Shown here piece after piece: positions 33,782-41,869 of a stretch of DNA of 64,000 nucleotides. The stretch comes from Streptomyces sp. ASQP_92 (GTDB taxonomy: Bacteria > Actinomycetota > Actinomycetes > Streptomycetales > Streptomycetaceae), in the NCBI RefSeq assembly GCF_025399895.1, contig NZ_JAODUA010000006.1, positions 62,001-126,000 of the forward strand, given 5' to 3'. The notes below the pieces were generated by a model. That model ran no database searches. It saw only the letters and a program-made list of their open reading frames with translations, and was not told the DNA's origin. Positions within the stretch are counted from its first letter, which is position 1, and every line of letters starts with the position of its first letter. The position numbers and the translations under genes were made by a program.

Positions 33782-34807
33782 GTGACTGTGATCGCGACCG
33801 AAAGCCTGAGCAAGCGGTTCCCCCGGGTGACCGCGCTTGACCGGCTCTCGTTGGACATCGGCCCCGGAGTGACCGGGCTGGTGGGCGCCAACGGAGCCGG
33901 CAAGTCCACGTTGATCAAGATTCTTCTTGGTCTCTCGCCCGCCACGGAGGGCACCGCCGCCGTGCTCGGCCTCGACGTGGCCACCAGAGGCGGCGCCATC
34001 CGCGAGCGGGTGGGTTACATGCCGGAACACGACTGCCTGCCGCCCGACGTCTCGGCCACCGAGTTCGTCGTGCACATGGCGCGCATGTCCGGCCTGCCGG
34101 CCACCGCCGCCCGCGAGCGCACCGCCGACACGCTGCGCCACGTGGGCCTCTACGAAGAGCGGTACCGCCCCATCGGCGGCTACTCGACCGGTATGAAACA
34201 GCGGGTCAAGCTGGCCCAAGCCCTCGTCCACGACCCCCAGTTGGTCCTGCTCGACGAGCCGACCAACGGCCTCGACCCGGTCGGCCGCGACGAGATGCTC
34301 GGCCTGATCCGCCGTATCCACACCGACTTCGGCATCTCGGTCCTGGTCACCTCACACTTGCTGGGCGAGCTGGAACGCACCTGTGACCACGTCGTGGTCA
34401 TCGACGGCGGCCAGTTGCTGCGCTCCAGCTCCACCAGCGACTTCACCCAGACCACCACCACTCTGGCCGTCGAGGTCACCGACTCCGAAACCCACACCGA
34501 CGGCACGGAAGCGGTGCGCAAGGCGCTCACCGAGGCCGGGATCACGCTGCACGCGGGGGTCGAGGACGGCCTGCCCGGCGCCGGTCACATCCTGCTCGTC
34601 GAGGCCACCGGCGAGGACACCTACGACACGGTCCGCGACACCGTGGCCCACCTGGGCCTCGGGCTCGTACGGATGGAACAGCGCCGCCACCACATCATCG
34701 AGGTGTTCCAGACCCCGGCCGGGGAGCCGGTCTCCGAACACGCCGCCGCCCGGGCGGCCACCGCGGCCACCGCCGAGCAGAAGGGAGACGGCCGCGATGG
34801 CAACTGA
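33782..34807 (+). CDS. ABC exporter ATP-binding protein (first of two)
   Basis: A 341-residue ATPase with Walker A GANGAGKST, signature YSTGMKQRVKLAQAL, Walker B LVLLDEPTNGLDP and a switch His in VTSHLLGELE, followed by a C-terminal extension of about 110 residues seen in Na+/antibiotic-exporter type ATPases. The start is uncertain: GTG at 33782, GTG at 33788 and ATG at 33746 are in frame, none with a clear ribosome binding site. Its stop overlaps the start of the next gene by 11 bases. It heads an ATPase-permease-ATPase-permease operon. Confidence 0.87.
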   Translation: MTVIATESLSKRFPRVTALDRLSLDIGPGVTGLVGANGAGKSTLIKILLGLSPATEGTAAVLGLDVATRGGAIRERVGYMPEHDCLPPDVSATEFVVHMARMSGLPATAARERTADTLRHVGLYEERYRPIGGYSTGMKQRVKLAQALVHDPQLVLLDEPTNGLDPVGRDEMLGLIRRIHTDFGISVLVTSHLLGELERTCDHVVVIDGGQLLRSSSTSDFTQTTTTLAVEVTDSETHTDGTEAVRKALTEAGITLHAGVEDGLPGAGHILLVEATGEDTYDTVRDTVAHLGLGLVRMEQRRHHIIEVFQTPAGEPVSEHAAARAATAATAEQKGDGRDGN

Positions 34808-35684
34808 CAGCGCCCAGACCCAGATCCACAACATCGGCTACCGCACCTACGAGGGGCCGCGCCTGGGCCGGGCCTACGCCCGCCGCTCGCTCTTCTCGCA
34901 GTCGCTGCGCGGCGCCTACGGACTGGGCCGCAGCGCCAAGTCCAAGGTGCTGCCCATGGTGCTGTTCGCGGTGATGTGCGTGCCCGCCGCCATCATGGTC
35001 GCGGTCACCGTCGCCACGAAGCTCACCGACCTTCCCGTGCAGTACACGCGGTATGCGATCTTCCTCCAGGCCGTCATCGGGCTGTTCATCGCGGCCCAGG
35101 CGCCCCAGACGGTCTCGCGCGACCTGCGCTTCAAGACGGTGCCGCTGTACTTCTCGCGGCCGATCGAGCACGTCGACTACGTCCTGGCCAAGGTCGCCGC
35201 CATGGCGTCGGCGCTGTTCATCCTCACGGGCGCGCCGCTGGTGGTCCTCTACATCGGCGCCCTGCTCGCCAAACTCGACTTCGCGGACCAGACCAAGGGG
35301 TTCGCCCAGGGGCTGGTCTCGGTGGCACTGCTCTCCCTCCTCTTCGCGGGCCTCGGCCTGGTCATCGCCGCGCTGACGCCGCGCCGCGGCTTCGGAGTCG
35401 CCGCCGTCATCGCCGTACTGACCGTGTCCTTCGGGGCGGTCTCCGCGGTCCAGGCCATCGCCTTCAACCAGGGCTCGCCCGGCGCGGTCCAGTGGCTCGG
35501 CCTGTTCTCCCCCATCACGCTCATCGACGGCGTACAGACCGCGTTCCTCGGGGCGCATTCCAACTTCCCCGGGGGCCACGGCCCGGGATCGGGCACCGGA
35601 GCGGTCTACCTGCTCGTCGTCCTCGCGCTCATCCTCGGCTCGTACGCCGTGCTGATGCGCCGCTACCGGAAGGTCGGGCTGTGA
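34797..35684 (+). CDS. ABC exporter permease (first of two)
   Basis: A 295-residue ABC-2-type membrane protein with six membrane segments (about 50-72, 90-108, 130-155, 170-195, 203-225 and 265-288) and the N-terminal IGYRTYEGPRLGRAY often seen in actinobacterial ABC-2 permeases. It overlaps the upstream ATPase gene and, through GTGA, the downstream ATPase gene. The cargo is unknown. Confidence 0.85.
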   Translation: MATDSAQTQIHNIGYRTYEGPRLGRAYARRSLFSQSLRGAYGLGRSAKSKVLPMVLFAVMCVPAAIMVAVTVATKLTDLPVQYTRYAIFLQAVIGLFIAAQAPQTVSRDLRFKTVPLYFSRPIEHVDYVLAKVAAMASALFILTGAPLVVLYIGALLAKLDFADQTKGFAQGLVSVALLSLLFAGLGLVIAALTPRRGFGVAAVIAVLTVSFGAVSAVQAIAFNQGSPGAVQWLGLFSPITLIDGVQTAFLGAHSNFPGGHGPGSGTGAVYLLVVLALILGSYAVLMRRYRKVGL

Positions 35685-36592
35685 CCACCATCGACATCGA
35701 CCACGCCTCACGCTGGTTCGGCAACGTGGTGGCCGTCAACGACGTCACCATGACGATCGGCCCCGGCGTGACCGGACTGCTCGGCCCCAACGGCGCCGGA
35801 AAGTCCACGCTCATCAACATGATGGGTGGTTTCCTCGCCCCCTCCACGGGAACCGTCACGCTCGACGGCGAGCAGATCTGGCGCAACGAGTCCATCTACC
35901 GCAAGGTCGGCATCGTCCCCGAGCGGGAGGCCATGTACGACTTCCTGACGGGCCGCGAATTCGTCGTCGCCAACGCCGAGTTGCACGGCCTCGGCGCCCG
36001 CGAAGCCGGCCGGGCCCTGGCGACGGTCGAGATGGAGTACGCCCAGGACCGGAAGATCCAGACCTACAGCAAGGGCATGCGCCAGCGCGTCAAGATGGCG
36101 TCCGCCCTCGTCCACGATCCCTCGGTGCTGCTCCTCGACGAGCCGTTCAACGGCATGGACCCGCGCCAGCGCATGCAACTCATGGAGCTGCTGCGGCGGA
36201 TGGGGGCCGAGGGCCGGACGGTCCTGTTCTCCTCCCACATCCTCGAAGAGGTCGAGCAGTTGGCCTCGCACATCGAGGTCATCGTGGCCGGACGGCACGC
36301 GGCCAGCGGCGACTTCCGCAAGATTCGCCGCCTCATGACGGACCGCCCGCACCGCTATCTGATCCGCTCCAGCGACGACCGCGCACTGGCGGCGGCGCTG
36401 ATCGCCGACCCCTCGACCGCCGGGATCGAGGTGGACCTCAAGGAAGGCGCGCTGCGCGTCCAGGCCGTCGACTTCGGCCGGTTCACCACGCTGCTCCCGC
36501 AGGTGGCCAAGGCGAACGGCATCCGCCTGCTGACGGTCTCGCCCTCCGACGAGTCCCTCGAATCCGTCTTCTCCTACCTCGTAGCGGCCTGA
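35681..36592 (+). CDS. ABC exporter ATP-binding protein (second)
   Basis: A 303-residue ATPase with Walker A GPNGAGKST, signature YSKGMRQRVKMASAL and Walker B VLLLDEPFNGMDP (Phe-Asn replaces the usual Thr-Asn). The H-loop is FSSHILEEVE. A C-terminal domain of about 90 residues follows. The GTG start overlaps the permease stop. It probably pairs with the permease encoded downstream, the two ATPases forming either a heterodimer or two parallel exporters. Confidence 0.88.
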   Translation: MTTIDIDHASRWFGNVVAVNDVTMTIGPGVTGLLGPNGAGKSTLINMMGGFLAPSTGTVTLDGEQIWRNESIYRKVGIVPEREAMYDFLTGREFVVANAELHGLGAREAGRALATVEMEYAQDRKIQTYSKGMRQRVKMASALVHDPSVLLLDEPFNGMDPRQRMQLMELLRRMGAEGRTVLFSSHILEEVEQLASHIEVIVAGRHAASGDFRKIRRLMTDRPHRYLIRSSDDRALAAALIADPSTAGIEVDLKEGALRVQAVDFGRFTTLLPQVAKANGIRLLTVSPSDESLESVFSYLVAA

Positions 36593-36622
36593 GCGCCTCC
36601 AGAAAGGAGCGGTGACGTTCCC

Positions 36623-37342
36623 ATGTACAACCCGACCGTCGCCCGGCTCACCTACCGAGCCCTGCTCGGCCGCCGCCGGGCCGCCATTCTCTTCGTCCTT
36701 CCCGCACTGCTGATCGTGATCGCCGCGGCCGTCCGTTCCTTCAGCGGAGCCGACGACCAGGTCACCGCCGATCTGCTCGGCGGTTTCGCCCTGGCCACGA
36801 TGGTGCCGCTGATCGGTGTCATCGCCGGCACCGGCGCCATCGGCCCGGAGATCGACGACGGCTCGATCGTCTATCTGCTGGCCAAACCGGTGAAACGGTC
36901 GACGATCATCTTCACCAAGCTGATCGTCGCGATCGCCGTGACGATGGCGTTCTCCGCGATCCCCACGCTGATCGCGGGCCTCATCCTCAACGGCAACGGC
37001 CAGCAGATCGCGATCGCCTACACCGTGGCGGCACTGGTCGCCTCCATCGCGTACGCCGCCGTCTTCCTGCTGCTCGGCACCGTCACCCGGCACGCGGTGG
37101 TCTTCGGCCTGGTGTACGCGCTGGTCTGGGAGTCGCTGTTCGGCAACCTGGTGCCCGGCGCGCGCACCCTCAGCGTCCAGCAGTGGTCCCTCGCGCTCGC
37201 CCAGCGCATCGGCGAGAACGGCGTGATCTCCTCCGACGTGGGGCTGCCGCTCGCGGTGGTCCTGCTGGTGGGAGTGACCACCGTGGCCACCTGGTACGCG
37301 GGCCTCAAACTGCGCACCCTCAAGCTGGCCGGGGAGGAGTAA
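36623..37342 (+). CDS. ABC exporter permease (second)
   Basis: A 239-residue ABC-2-type permease. Six hydrophobic segments are visible (about 17-36, 50-72, 98-120, 128-152, 155-172 and 205-228), with the ABC-2 motif DDGSIVYLLAKPVKRSTII before the third. AAGGAG precedes the ATG 10 bases upstream. It is the last gene of the operon and is followed by a perfect terminator hairpin. Confidence 0.85.
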   Translation: MYNPTVARLTYRALLGRRRAAILFVLPALLIVIAAAVRSFSGADDQVTADLLGGFALATMVPLIGVIAGTGAIGPEIDDGSIVYLLAKPVKRSTIIFTKLIVAIAVTMAFSAIPTLIAGLILNGNGQQIAIAYTVAALVASIAYAAVFLLLGTVTRHAVVFGLVYALVWESLFGNLVPGARTLSVQQWSLALAQRIGENGVISSDVGLPLAVVLLVGVTTVATWYAGLKLRTLKLAGEE

Positions 37343-37363
37343 CCGGGGGCTTCCCCGGTCGAG

Positions 37364-37403
37364 GGCGGTGCCCCGCGGCGTCAACTCGCCGCGGGGCACC
37401 GCC
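37364..37403 (+). terminator. Strong hairpin terminator after the ABC operon
   Basis: GGCGGTGCCCCGCGGCG (37364-37380) and its exact complement CGCCGCGGGGCACCGCC (37387-37403) form a perfect 17-bp stem with a 6-base loop, 21 bases after the last stop codon. Confidence 0.9.
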
Positions 37404-37488
37404 TGTTGTGCGTCCGGGCGCCCTGGTGCGCCGGAGAGCGGTGAGCCGCTGACTCCGGCGGCGGTCCGGCCCGCCCGGGCCTACTTCG

Positions 37489-38313
37489 CTACCTGCGGCG
37501 CTTGCGGCGCGGGCACGGGGGAGGGGGTAGACGCCGCTGGATGTCGGCGACCTCCCCGGAGAGATCCGTGAGCCTCACGCTCATGGCTCCGACCACGCGG
37601 TTGGTGGCGTCGAGCCGTCGGTCGACGTGCTCCAGCCGACGGTCGACCTGCTCCAGACGACCGTCCATCCGCTCGATGCGGTGGTCCATCTGCTCCATGC
37701 GGTGGTCCATCGCCGTCATCCGGCGGTCCATCGAGGCCATGCGCTGGTCCATCGACTCCAGCCGCGCCGACATCCGGCTCAGCACGGGACCCAGTTCCTG
37801 GAGCGCGGGCCCGATCCGGGCCATGGAGCCCTCCAGATCGGCGACCCGACGGTCCAGCCCGTCGTAGCGGGGGTCGCTCGCGACGACGGTCCGGGTGGAC
37901 TCCTCGGTGTCGAGGAGATAGGTCCGTACACAGCGGGCGACTTCGCTGTCGCGAAGAAGCATGGCTATGTTCAGGACGGTTCGGCGGGTGAAGAGGCGGA
38001 GGTGGGCCCTGCCCTGTGGATAACTTGTCGGCTGTCCGTCGTTTGAAATGGCCAAGTTGGCCATTTCAAAGACTTGCAGCTCAGGGCCCTTCAGGGTGCG
38101 CATCCCGTTGGCGTGCAGCTCATCCCGGTACCGCTTGACGACGCTGTTGACGGCCTCTGTGGGGACAGCGAAGTACAGGGCCACAGCATCTGTGGACAAG
38201 TGGACGCCATCAGGTAGCAACCGCAACGCCTTGACCTTCTCCAGGACGTCGACACGTCCCAGGTGGTCGGCGCGCAGGGTGCGCGATTCGAGTAGGGCGA
38301 CTTCGGACGGCAT
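37489..38313 (-). CDS. Streptomyces DNA-binding-like protein with heptad-repeat coiled coil
   Basis: A 274-residue protein of a family repeated in Streptomyces genomes but without known role. The N-terminal part (about 1-150) resembles phage-type or regulator DNA-binding domains (VHLSTDAVALYFAVPTEAV is a plausible helix-turn-helix) and contains FTRRTVLNIAMLLRDSEVA. The C-terminal half is a long coiled coil built from seven-residue units of the form MDxRMxx (residues about 180-250), ending in PPPPCPRRKRRR. Inside the gene are a perfect 29-base palindrome (38042-38070) and two DnaA boxes. I infer an oligomeric DNA-associated protein. Confidence 0.78.
   Translation of the reverse strand: MPSEVALLESRTLRADHLGRVDVLEKVKALRLLPDGVHLSTDAVALYFAVPTEAVNSVVKRYRDELHANGMRTLKGPELQVFEMANLAISNDGQPTSYPQGRAHLRLFTRRTVLNIAMLLRDSEVARCVRTYLLDTEESTRTVVASDPRYDGLDRRVADLEGSMARIGPALQELGPVLSRMSARLESMDQRMASMDRRMTAMDHRMEQMDHRIERMDGRLEQVDRRLEHVDRRLDATNRVVGAMSVRLTDLSGEVADIQRRLPPPPCPRRKRRR
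38015..38199. other. Two DnaA boxes inside the coiled-coil gene
   Basis: TGTGGATAA at 38015-38023 and TGTGGACAA at 38191-38199 are both perfect DnaA boxes in the same orientation, about 176 bases apart. They lie in coding sequence, so chance conservation of codons is possible. Confidence 0.45.
38042..38070. repeat. Perfect 29-base palindrome in coding sequence
   Basis: TTTGAAATGGCCAA (38042-38055), a central G (38056), and TTGGCCATTTCAAA (38057-38070), exactly complementary over 14 bp. It lies within the coiled-coil protein gene and encodes FEMANLAIS on the minus strand. The arms are AT-rich relative to the gene. It looks like a protein-binding site rather than a terminator, as it is in mid-gene. 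Confidence 0.85.
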
Positions 38314-38585
38314 GGTCGGGCCTTCCGTTCATGGTCGGTTTGCTGGATGACTTGGACGCCCCAACCCCGGGCAGCAGGGGTGGAGGTCCGCTCATCTACG
38401 CCACTGACTCAATGACCGGTTCTTGTACCGCGACCGGCAATCCCCAAATTCACGAAAGGTACGACGCCACTAACCCCAGTTGCCTCCACGCACGGTGGTC
38501 AACGAGCGGACTTTCGTACAAGTCACGCATCCGGGGAACACGTGTTGGGAACAGACCCTTCGGGCCCTTCGGACCCTTCGACGGG
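38314..38585. other. Intergenic region with short tandem repeat
   Basis: A 272-base gene-free stretch between the coiled-coil and MFS genes. Near the MFS stop it holds three tandem nonamers of the form CCCTTCGGN (about 38556-38582). No open frame with typical codon use was seen. The coiled-coil gene promoter should lie at its left end. Confidence 0.5.
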
Positions 38586-39905
38586 CTAGACCGTGCGGTC
38601 CCGGGCCGCGAAGAGGCCCACGGCCAGGGCGGCCGCGCACACGCCGAGTACGAGGGCGATCGGTACGGTCCAGCCGCCCGTGGCCTGGTGGACGGCGCCC
38701 GCCGCGAAGGGGCCGATGGCCGCAAGGAGATAGCCCACCGTCTGGGCCATGCCGGAGAGCCTGGCCGCCGTGCGGGCGTCGCCCGAGCGCAGCACGATCA
38801 GTGTCAGGGCCAGGCCGACCGCGCCGCCCTGCCCGATTCCGAGGACCCCCGCCCACAGCCAGGCGCCGCTCACCGGGGCGACCATCAGGCCCACGTAACC
38901 GGCCGCCACCAGCGAGGTGACCAGGACGATCAGCGGGCGCTGGCTGCGCATCCGGCCGGCCAGCAGCGGTACGGCGAAGGCGCCCGCCACCTGGATCAAG
39001 TTGTTGAACGCGAAGATCACGCCCGCCGTGGAGCGGCTCATCCCGTGGTCCGTGAAGATCGTCGGCATCCAGGCGATCAGCACGTACGACCAGAGCGACT
39101 GGAGCCCCATGAAGAAGGTGACCTGCCAGGCGAGCGCCGAGCGCCACACGCTCCTTCCGGGGGAGCCGGAAGCCGCCGCCCCGCCCTTGCCGGTCGAGCC
39201 GGAAGCCGCCGCCCCGCTCGCCGCCCGCACCTCGTGACCCGTACGGCCACGGGCGATCAGCACCTGCGGCAGCCACGCCACCGCCGCGAGGACCGCGAGC
39301 AGCGACCACACCGCCAGCGAGGCCTCCCAGCTGTCCCCGAACGCCTTCTCCAGCGGCACCGACGACGCCGCGACCACAGTGGCGCCCGCGATCATCGCGC
39401 CGGTGTAGACCGACGTCATCGACGCCGCCCGGTCCGGGAAGTCCCGCTTGATCAGACCGGGCATCAACACGTTGAGCAGGGCTATCGCCGTGCCGACCAG
39501 TACGCCGCCGCCGTACAGCGCCACGGCCGAGGGCGCCACGCGCACCAGGATGCCGACGGCCAGGAGCAGCAGGGCGAACAGGAGCACCGGCTCGGTCCCG
39601 AAGCGTCTCGCCAGCCACGGGGCCACCAGGGCGCCGAGTCCGAGGAAGAGCACGGGCACGGAGGTCACCAGGCTGCTCGCCGTCGACGACAGCCCGAACG
39701 AGGCGCTGATGTCGCTCACCAGCGGCGAGACGCTGGCCAGCGCCGCCCGCATGTTCACCGACGCCAGCACGATCCCGACCATCAGCACCACCGGATGCGC
39801 GAGCAGAGCCCAACGCGCGGCGATGCCCTGAGGCGATGGCCGTACGTCGGCCTCGGCGTCGGGCAGCAGCAGACGATCAACATCCGGGCGTGACAAAACA
39901 AGCAC
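38586..39905 (-). CDS. MFS transporter, CynX/NimT type
   Basis: A 439-residue 12-helix major-facilitator protein. The sequence VGIVLASVNMRAALASVSPLVSDI in the first helix and LGALVAPWLARRFG after the second are typical of the CynX/NimT subgroup (cyanate- or nitroimidazole-transporter-like). The central cytoplasmic loop is low-complexity with a repeated AAASGS(T/P)GK/R unit. The GTG start at 39905 has AAGGAAAG close upstream. It lies 75 bases after a GntR-type gene on the same strand, so it is probably that regulator's target. Confidence 0.87.
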   Translation of the reverse strand: MLVLSRPDVDRLLLPDAEADVRPSPQGIAARWALLAHPVVLMVGIVLASVNMRAALASVSPLVSDISASFGLSSTASSLVTSVPVLFLGLGALVAPWLARRFGTEPVLLFALLLLAVGILVRVAPSAVALYGGGVLVGTAIALLNVLMPGLIKRDFPDRAASMTSVYTGAMIAGATVVAASSVPLEKAFGDSWEASLAVWSLLAVLAAVAWLPQVLIARGRTGHEVRAASGAAASGSTGKGGAAASGSPGRSVWRSALAWQVTFFMGLQSLWSYVLIAWMPTIFTDHGMSRSTAGVIFAFNNLIQVAGAFAVPLLAGRMRSQRPLIVLVTSLVAAGYVGLMVAPVSGAWLWAGVLGIGQGGAVGLALTLIVLRSGDARTAARLSGMAQTVGYLLAAIGPFAAGAVHQATGGWTVPIALVLGVCAAALAVGLFAARDRTV

Positions 39906-39980
39906 CTTTCCTTGAGGGGGAGTTGGAGGGGAGGGGGCGTGGGGGGTGGGGTGCGACCGGGTGCGGGCCGGCTTCGGGTG

Positions 39981-40658
39981 TTACCCCCGCACCGCCAGCG
40001 CCCGTACCGCGGCCAGCGGCTCGCGGAGGAGTTCGCGTACCGCGCGCTCCGCCGCCGCGGGGTCGCCGCTCTCGATCGCGTCGACCAGCGCCTCGTGCGT
40101 GTCGAGGTCGATCGCGGGCATTTCCTGGTCGCGCAGGGACGTGATCAGGCTTTCGTGCACCTGCGTCGAGAAGAACCGGTACACCTCGATGAAGGCCGGG
40201 TTGTGGGTGGCCTGCACCACGCCCAGGTGGAACGCCATGTCGGCGTCGGCGGCGCGGTCGCCGTGTTCCCGCAGGGTCTGAAGGGCGCCGCGCAGGGCCA
40301 CCATGTCGGCGGTGTCGCGGCGTTCGGCGGCGAGCCGGGCGGCTTCGGCCTCCAGAGCGACGCGGAGTTCGAGGACGTCAAGAGCGCCGGCGGCGCGGAT
40401 CCCCTGGAGGACGGCGGAGGGGTCGGCCGTGGAGCGTACGAAGGTGCCGTTGCCCTGGCGGGATTCGAGCAGGCCCGCGTGGACCAGGACGCGAATCGCC
40501 TCGCGGACGGTGTTGCGGCCGACGGCCAGCTGCTCGGCCAGCTCGTGCTCGGTGGGGATGCGGTCGCCGACCGCCCATTCGCCGTCGGTGAGCTGGGCCT
40601 TCAGCTCGTCGACCACGGTGTCCACCAGGGACTGTCGTCCCGCCGTTCTGAGGGCCAC
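39981..40658 (-). CDS. FadR-subfamily GntR regulator
   Basis: A 225-residue regulator with a winged helix (residues about 10-70, IPTEHELAEQLAVGRNTVREAIRVL) and an all-helical FCD effector domain (about 80-215) with metal-type residues ELRVALEAEAARLA, FHLGVVQATHN and THEALVDAI. FCD proteins usually bind small carboxylates. The GTG at 40658 has GGAG eight bases upstream. It is upstream of the MFS transporter gene and likely controls it. Confidence 0.9.
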   Translation of the reverse strand: MALRTAGRQSLVDTVVDELKAQLTDGEWAVGDRIPTEHELAEQLAVGRNTVREAIRVLVHAGLLESRQGNGTFVRSTADPSAVLQGIRAAGALDVLELRVALEAEAARLAAERRDTADMVALRGALQTLREHGDRAADADMAFHLGVVQATHNPAFIEVYRFFSTQVHESLITSLRDQEMPAIDLDTHEALVDAIESGDPAAAERAVRELLREPLAAVRALAVRG

Positions 40659-40843
40659 GCCACCCACTCCATTCACCCGGTTGCCCAGTCATCCTACAAC
40701 TGGTCCGGGACGGGCTCCGGGGCCATCCCGGCGTTCCCCCGCCGTTCCGGTGTTCCGCCGCTCCCTCGATCCGCCGCTCCCTCGATCCGCCGTACGCCCG
40801 TGGCTCTCGCGTGCCGCACAGGGTTCCGGGCCATCATCGAGGG

Positions 40844-41530
40844 ATGACGACCCTGCTCCCTCGTGGCGCCGAGCGCTCGCGGCCGGTCCGTTCCTGGGTG
40901 CGTTCCACGCCCGGGACGCACATCTGGCTGCTGGTCATCGCCATCACCAGCCTCGTCATCCAGCTCTCCACGCGGGACATGGAGCACTTTCTGCTGCACC
41001 GCAACAGCAGCAACATCCACGAGCTGACCAAACACCCGGTGCAGGCCCTGTTCACCAGCGCGTTCTGGATCGAGAACCCGTCCTCGCTCCTGCTCTACCT
41101 GGTGCTCTTCGAGATCGTCCACGGCACGGTGGAGCGCTGGCTCGGCACGCTGCGGTGGCTGTGCACCGTCGTCGTGGGGCATGTGGTGGCGACGCTGATC
41201 AGCCAGGAGTACGTCCTGTGGTCGATCCAGAACCAGCATCTGCCCAAACGGCTCGCGCACGCCATGTCCCATGTCGTGGACATCGGGGTCAGTTACGGGC
41301 TCGCCGCCTCGGCGGGCATCCTCGTCCACCGGCTGCCCCATCCCTGGCGCTGGCTCTATCTCGCGGGTCTCGCCGCGTTCTTCGGCATCCCACTCGCCGG
41401 CGGCGGCACGTTCACCGACCTCGGCCATGTGACCGCGCTGGTCATCGGGCTCGCCTGCTGGCCGCTGACCCGGGACGTACCCCCGCGAAAACCGGTGGCG
41501 CCCAACGACCGTGCGGGGCACAGTGGTTGA
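40844..41530 (+). CDS. Rhomboid-like membrane protein
   Basis: A 228-residue membrane protein with about six hydrophobic segments. The pattern matches the actinobacterial rhomboid-like family: LLYLVLFEIVHGTVERWLGTLRW, VVGHVVATLIS, a GVSYG where rhomboids carry the catalytic Ser, and a late DLGHVTALVIG with the His of the dyad. Both catalytic residues seem present, but the Ser motif is GVSYG rather than GxSG, so protease activity is uncertain. The ATG at 40844 was chosen over one 33 bases upstream because CGAGGG directly precedes it. Confidence 0.78.
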   Translation: MTTLLPRGAERSRPVRSWVRSTPGTHIWLLVIAITSLVIQLSTRDMEHFLLHRNSSNIHELTKHPVQALFTSAFWIENPSSLLLYLVLFEIVHGTVERWLGTLRWLCTVVVGHVVATLISQEYVLWSIQNQHLPKRLAHAMSHVVDIGVSYGLAASAGILVHRLPHPWRWLYLAGLAAFFGIPLAGGGTFTDLGHVTALVIGLACWPLTRDVPPRKPVAPNDRAGHSG

Positions 41531-41762
41531 GGCAGCCGGGCACGGGGGAAGCGGGCCTCGGCACGGGGGACAGGGCGCGACGAGCACCCGCGGGTACGCG
41601 CCGGACGACGGCCGTACGCAGGGTCGCGTCGCGCTCGTAACGGGGCTTCGCGGGGCAGGCATCGGAGTGGCACCGGCGACTCCGACGGGCCGCCGCCCGT
41701 GAACGGTTGCCGGGGCGGCCGCTTCGAGCGCGCGTCAGCGCGAGGCCGCCCCTTCTCCATGG

Positions 41763-41796
41763 GTAAGGGGCGCCCGCCATTGCGGACGCCCCTTAC
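41763..41796 (-). terminator. Terminator hairpin, outer copy
   Basis: GTAAGGGGCG (41763-41772) pairs with CGCCCCTTAC (41787-41796); the inner CCGC/GCGG extends it. It is a near-identical tandem copy of the next hairpin. Confidence 0.75.
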
Positions 41797-41869
41797 GCAT
41801 ACCTACGCGTCTGCGTAAGGGGGCGCCCGCCATTGCGGACGCCCCCTTACGCATACCTACGCGTCTGCC
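41764..41869. repeat. Tandem duplication of gene end plus terminator
   Basis: Two units of about 52 and 54 bases (41764-41815 and 41816-41869) are almost identical. Each holds the terminator hairpin followed by GCATACCTACGCGTCTGC. The right unit supplies the last codons and the stop of the HAD gene; the left one is a copied remnant including a stop codon. The units differ mainly by one extra G/C pair in the hairpin stem, suggesting a recent duplication with compensating change. Confidence 0.85.
41813..41852 (-). terminator. Terminator hairpin, inner copy at the HAD gene end
   Basis: GCGTAAGGGGGCG (41813-41825) pairs with CGCCCCCTTACGC (41840-41852), a 13-bp stem with an inner CCGC/GCGG. It immediately follows the stop of the HAD gene and should end the serS-HAD transcript. 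Confidence 0.82.

Noticed and set aside
38556..38582. CRISPR-like short repeats
   Set aside because: Three 9-base tandem repeats without spacers or cas genes; a simple tandem repeat only.
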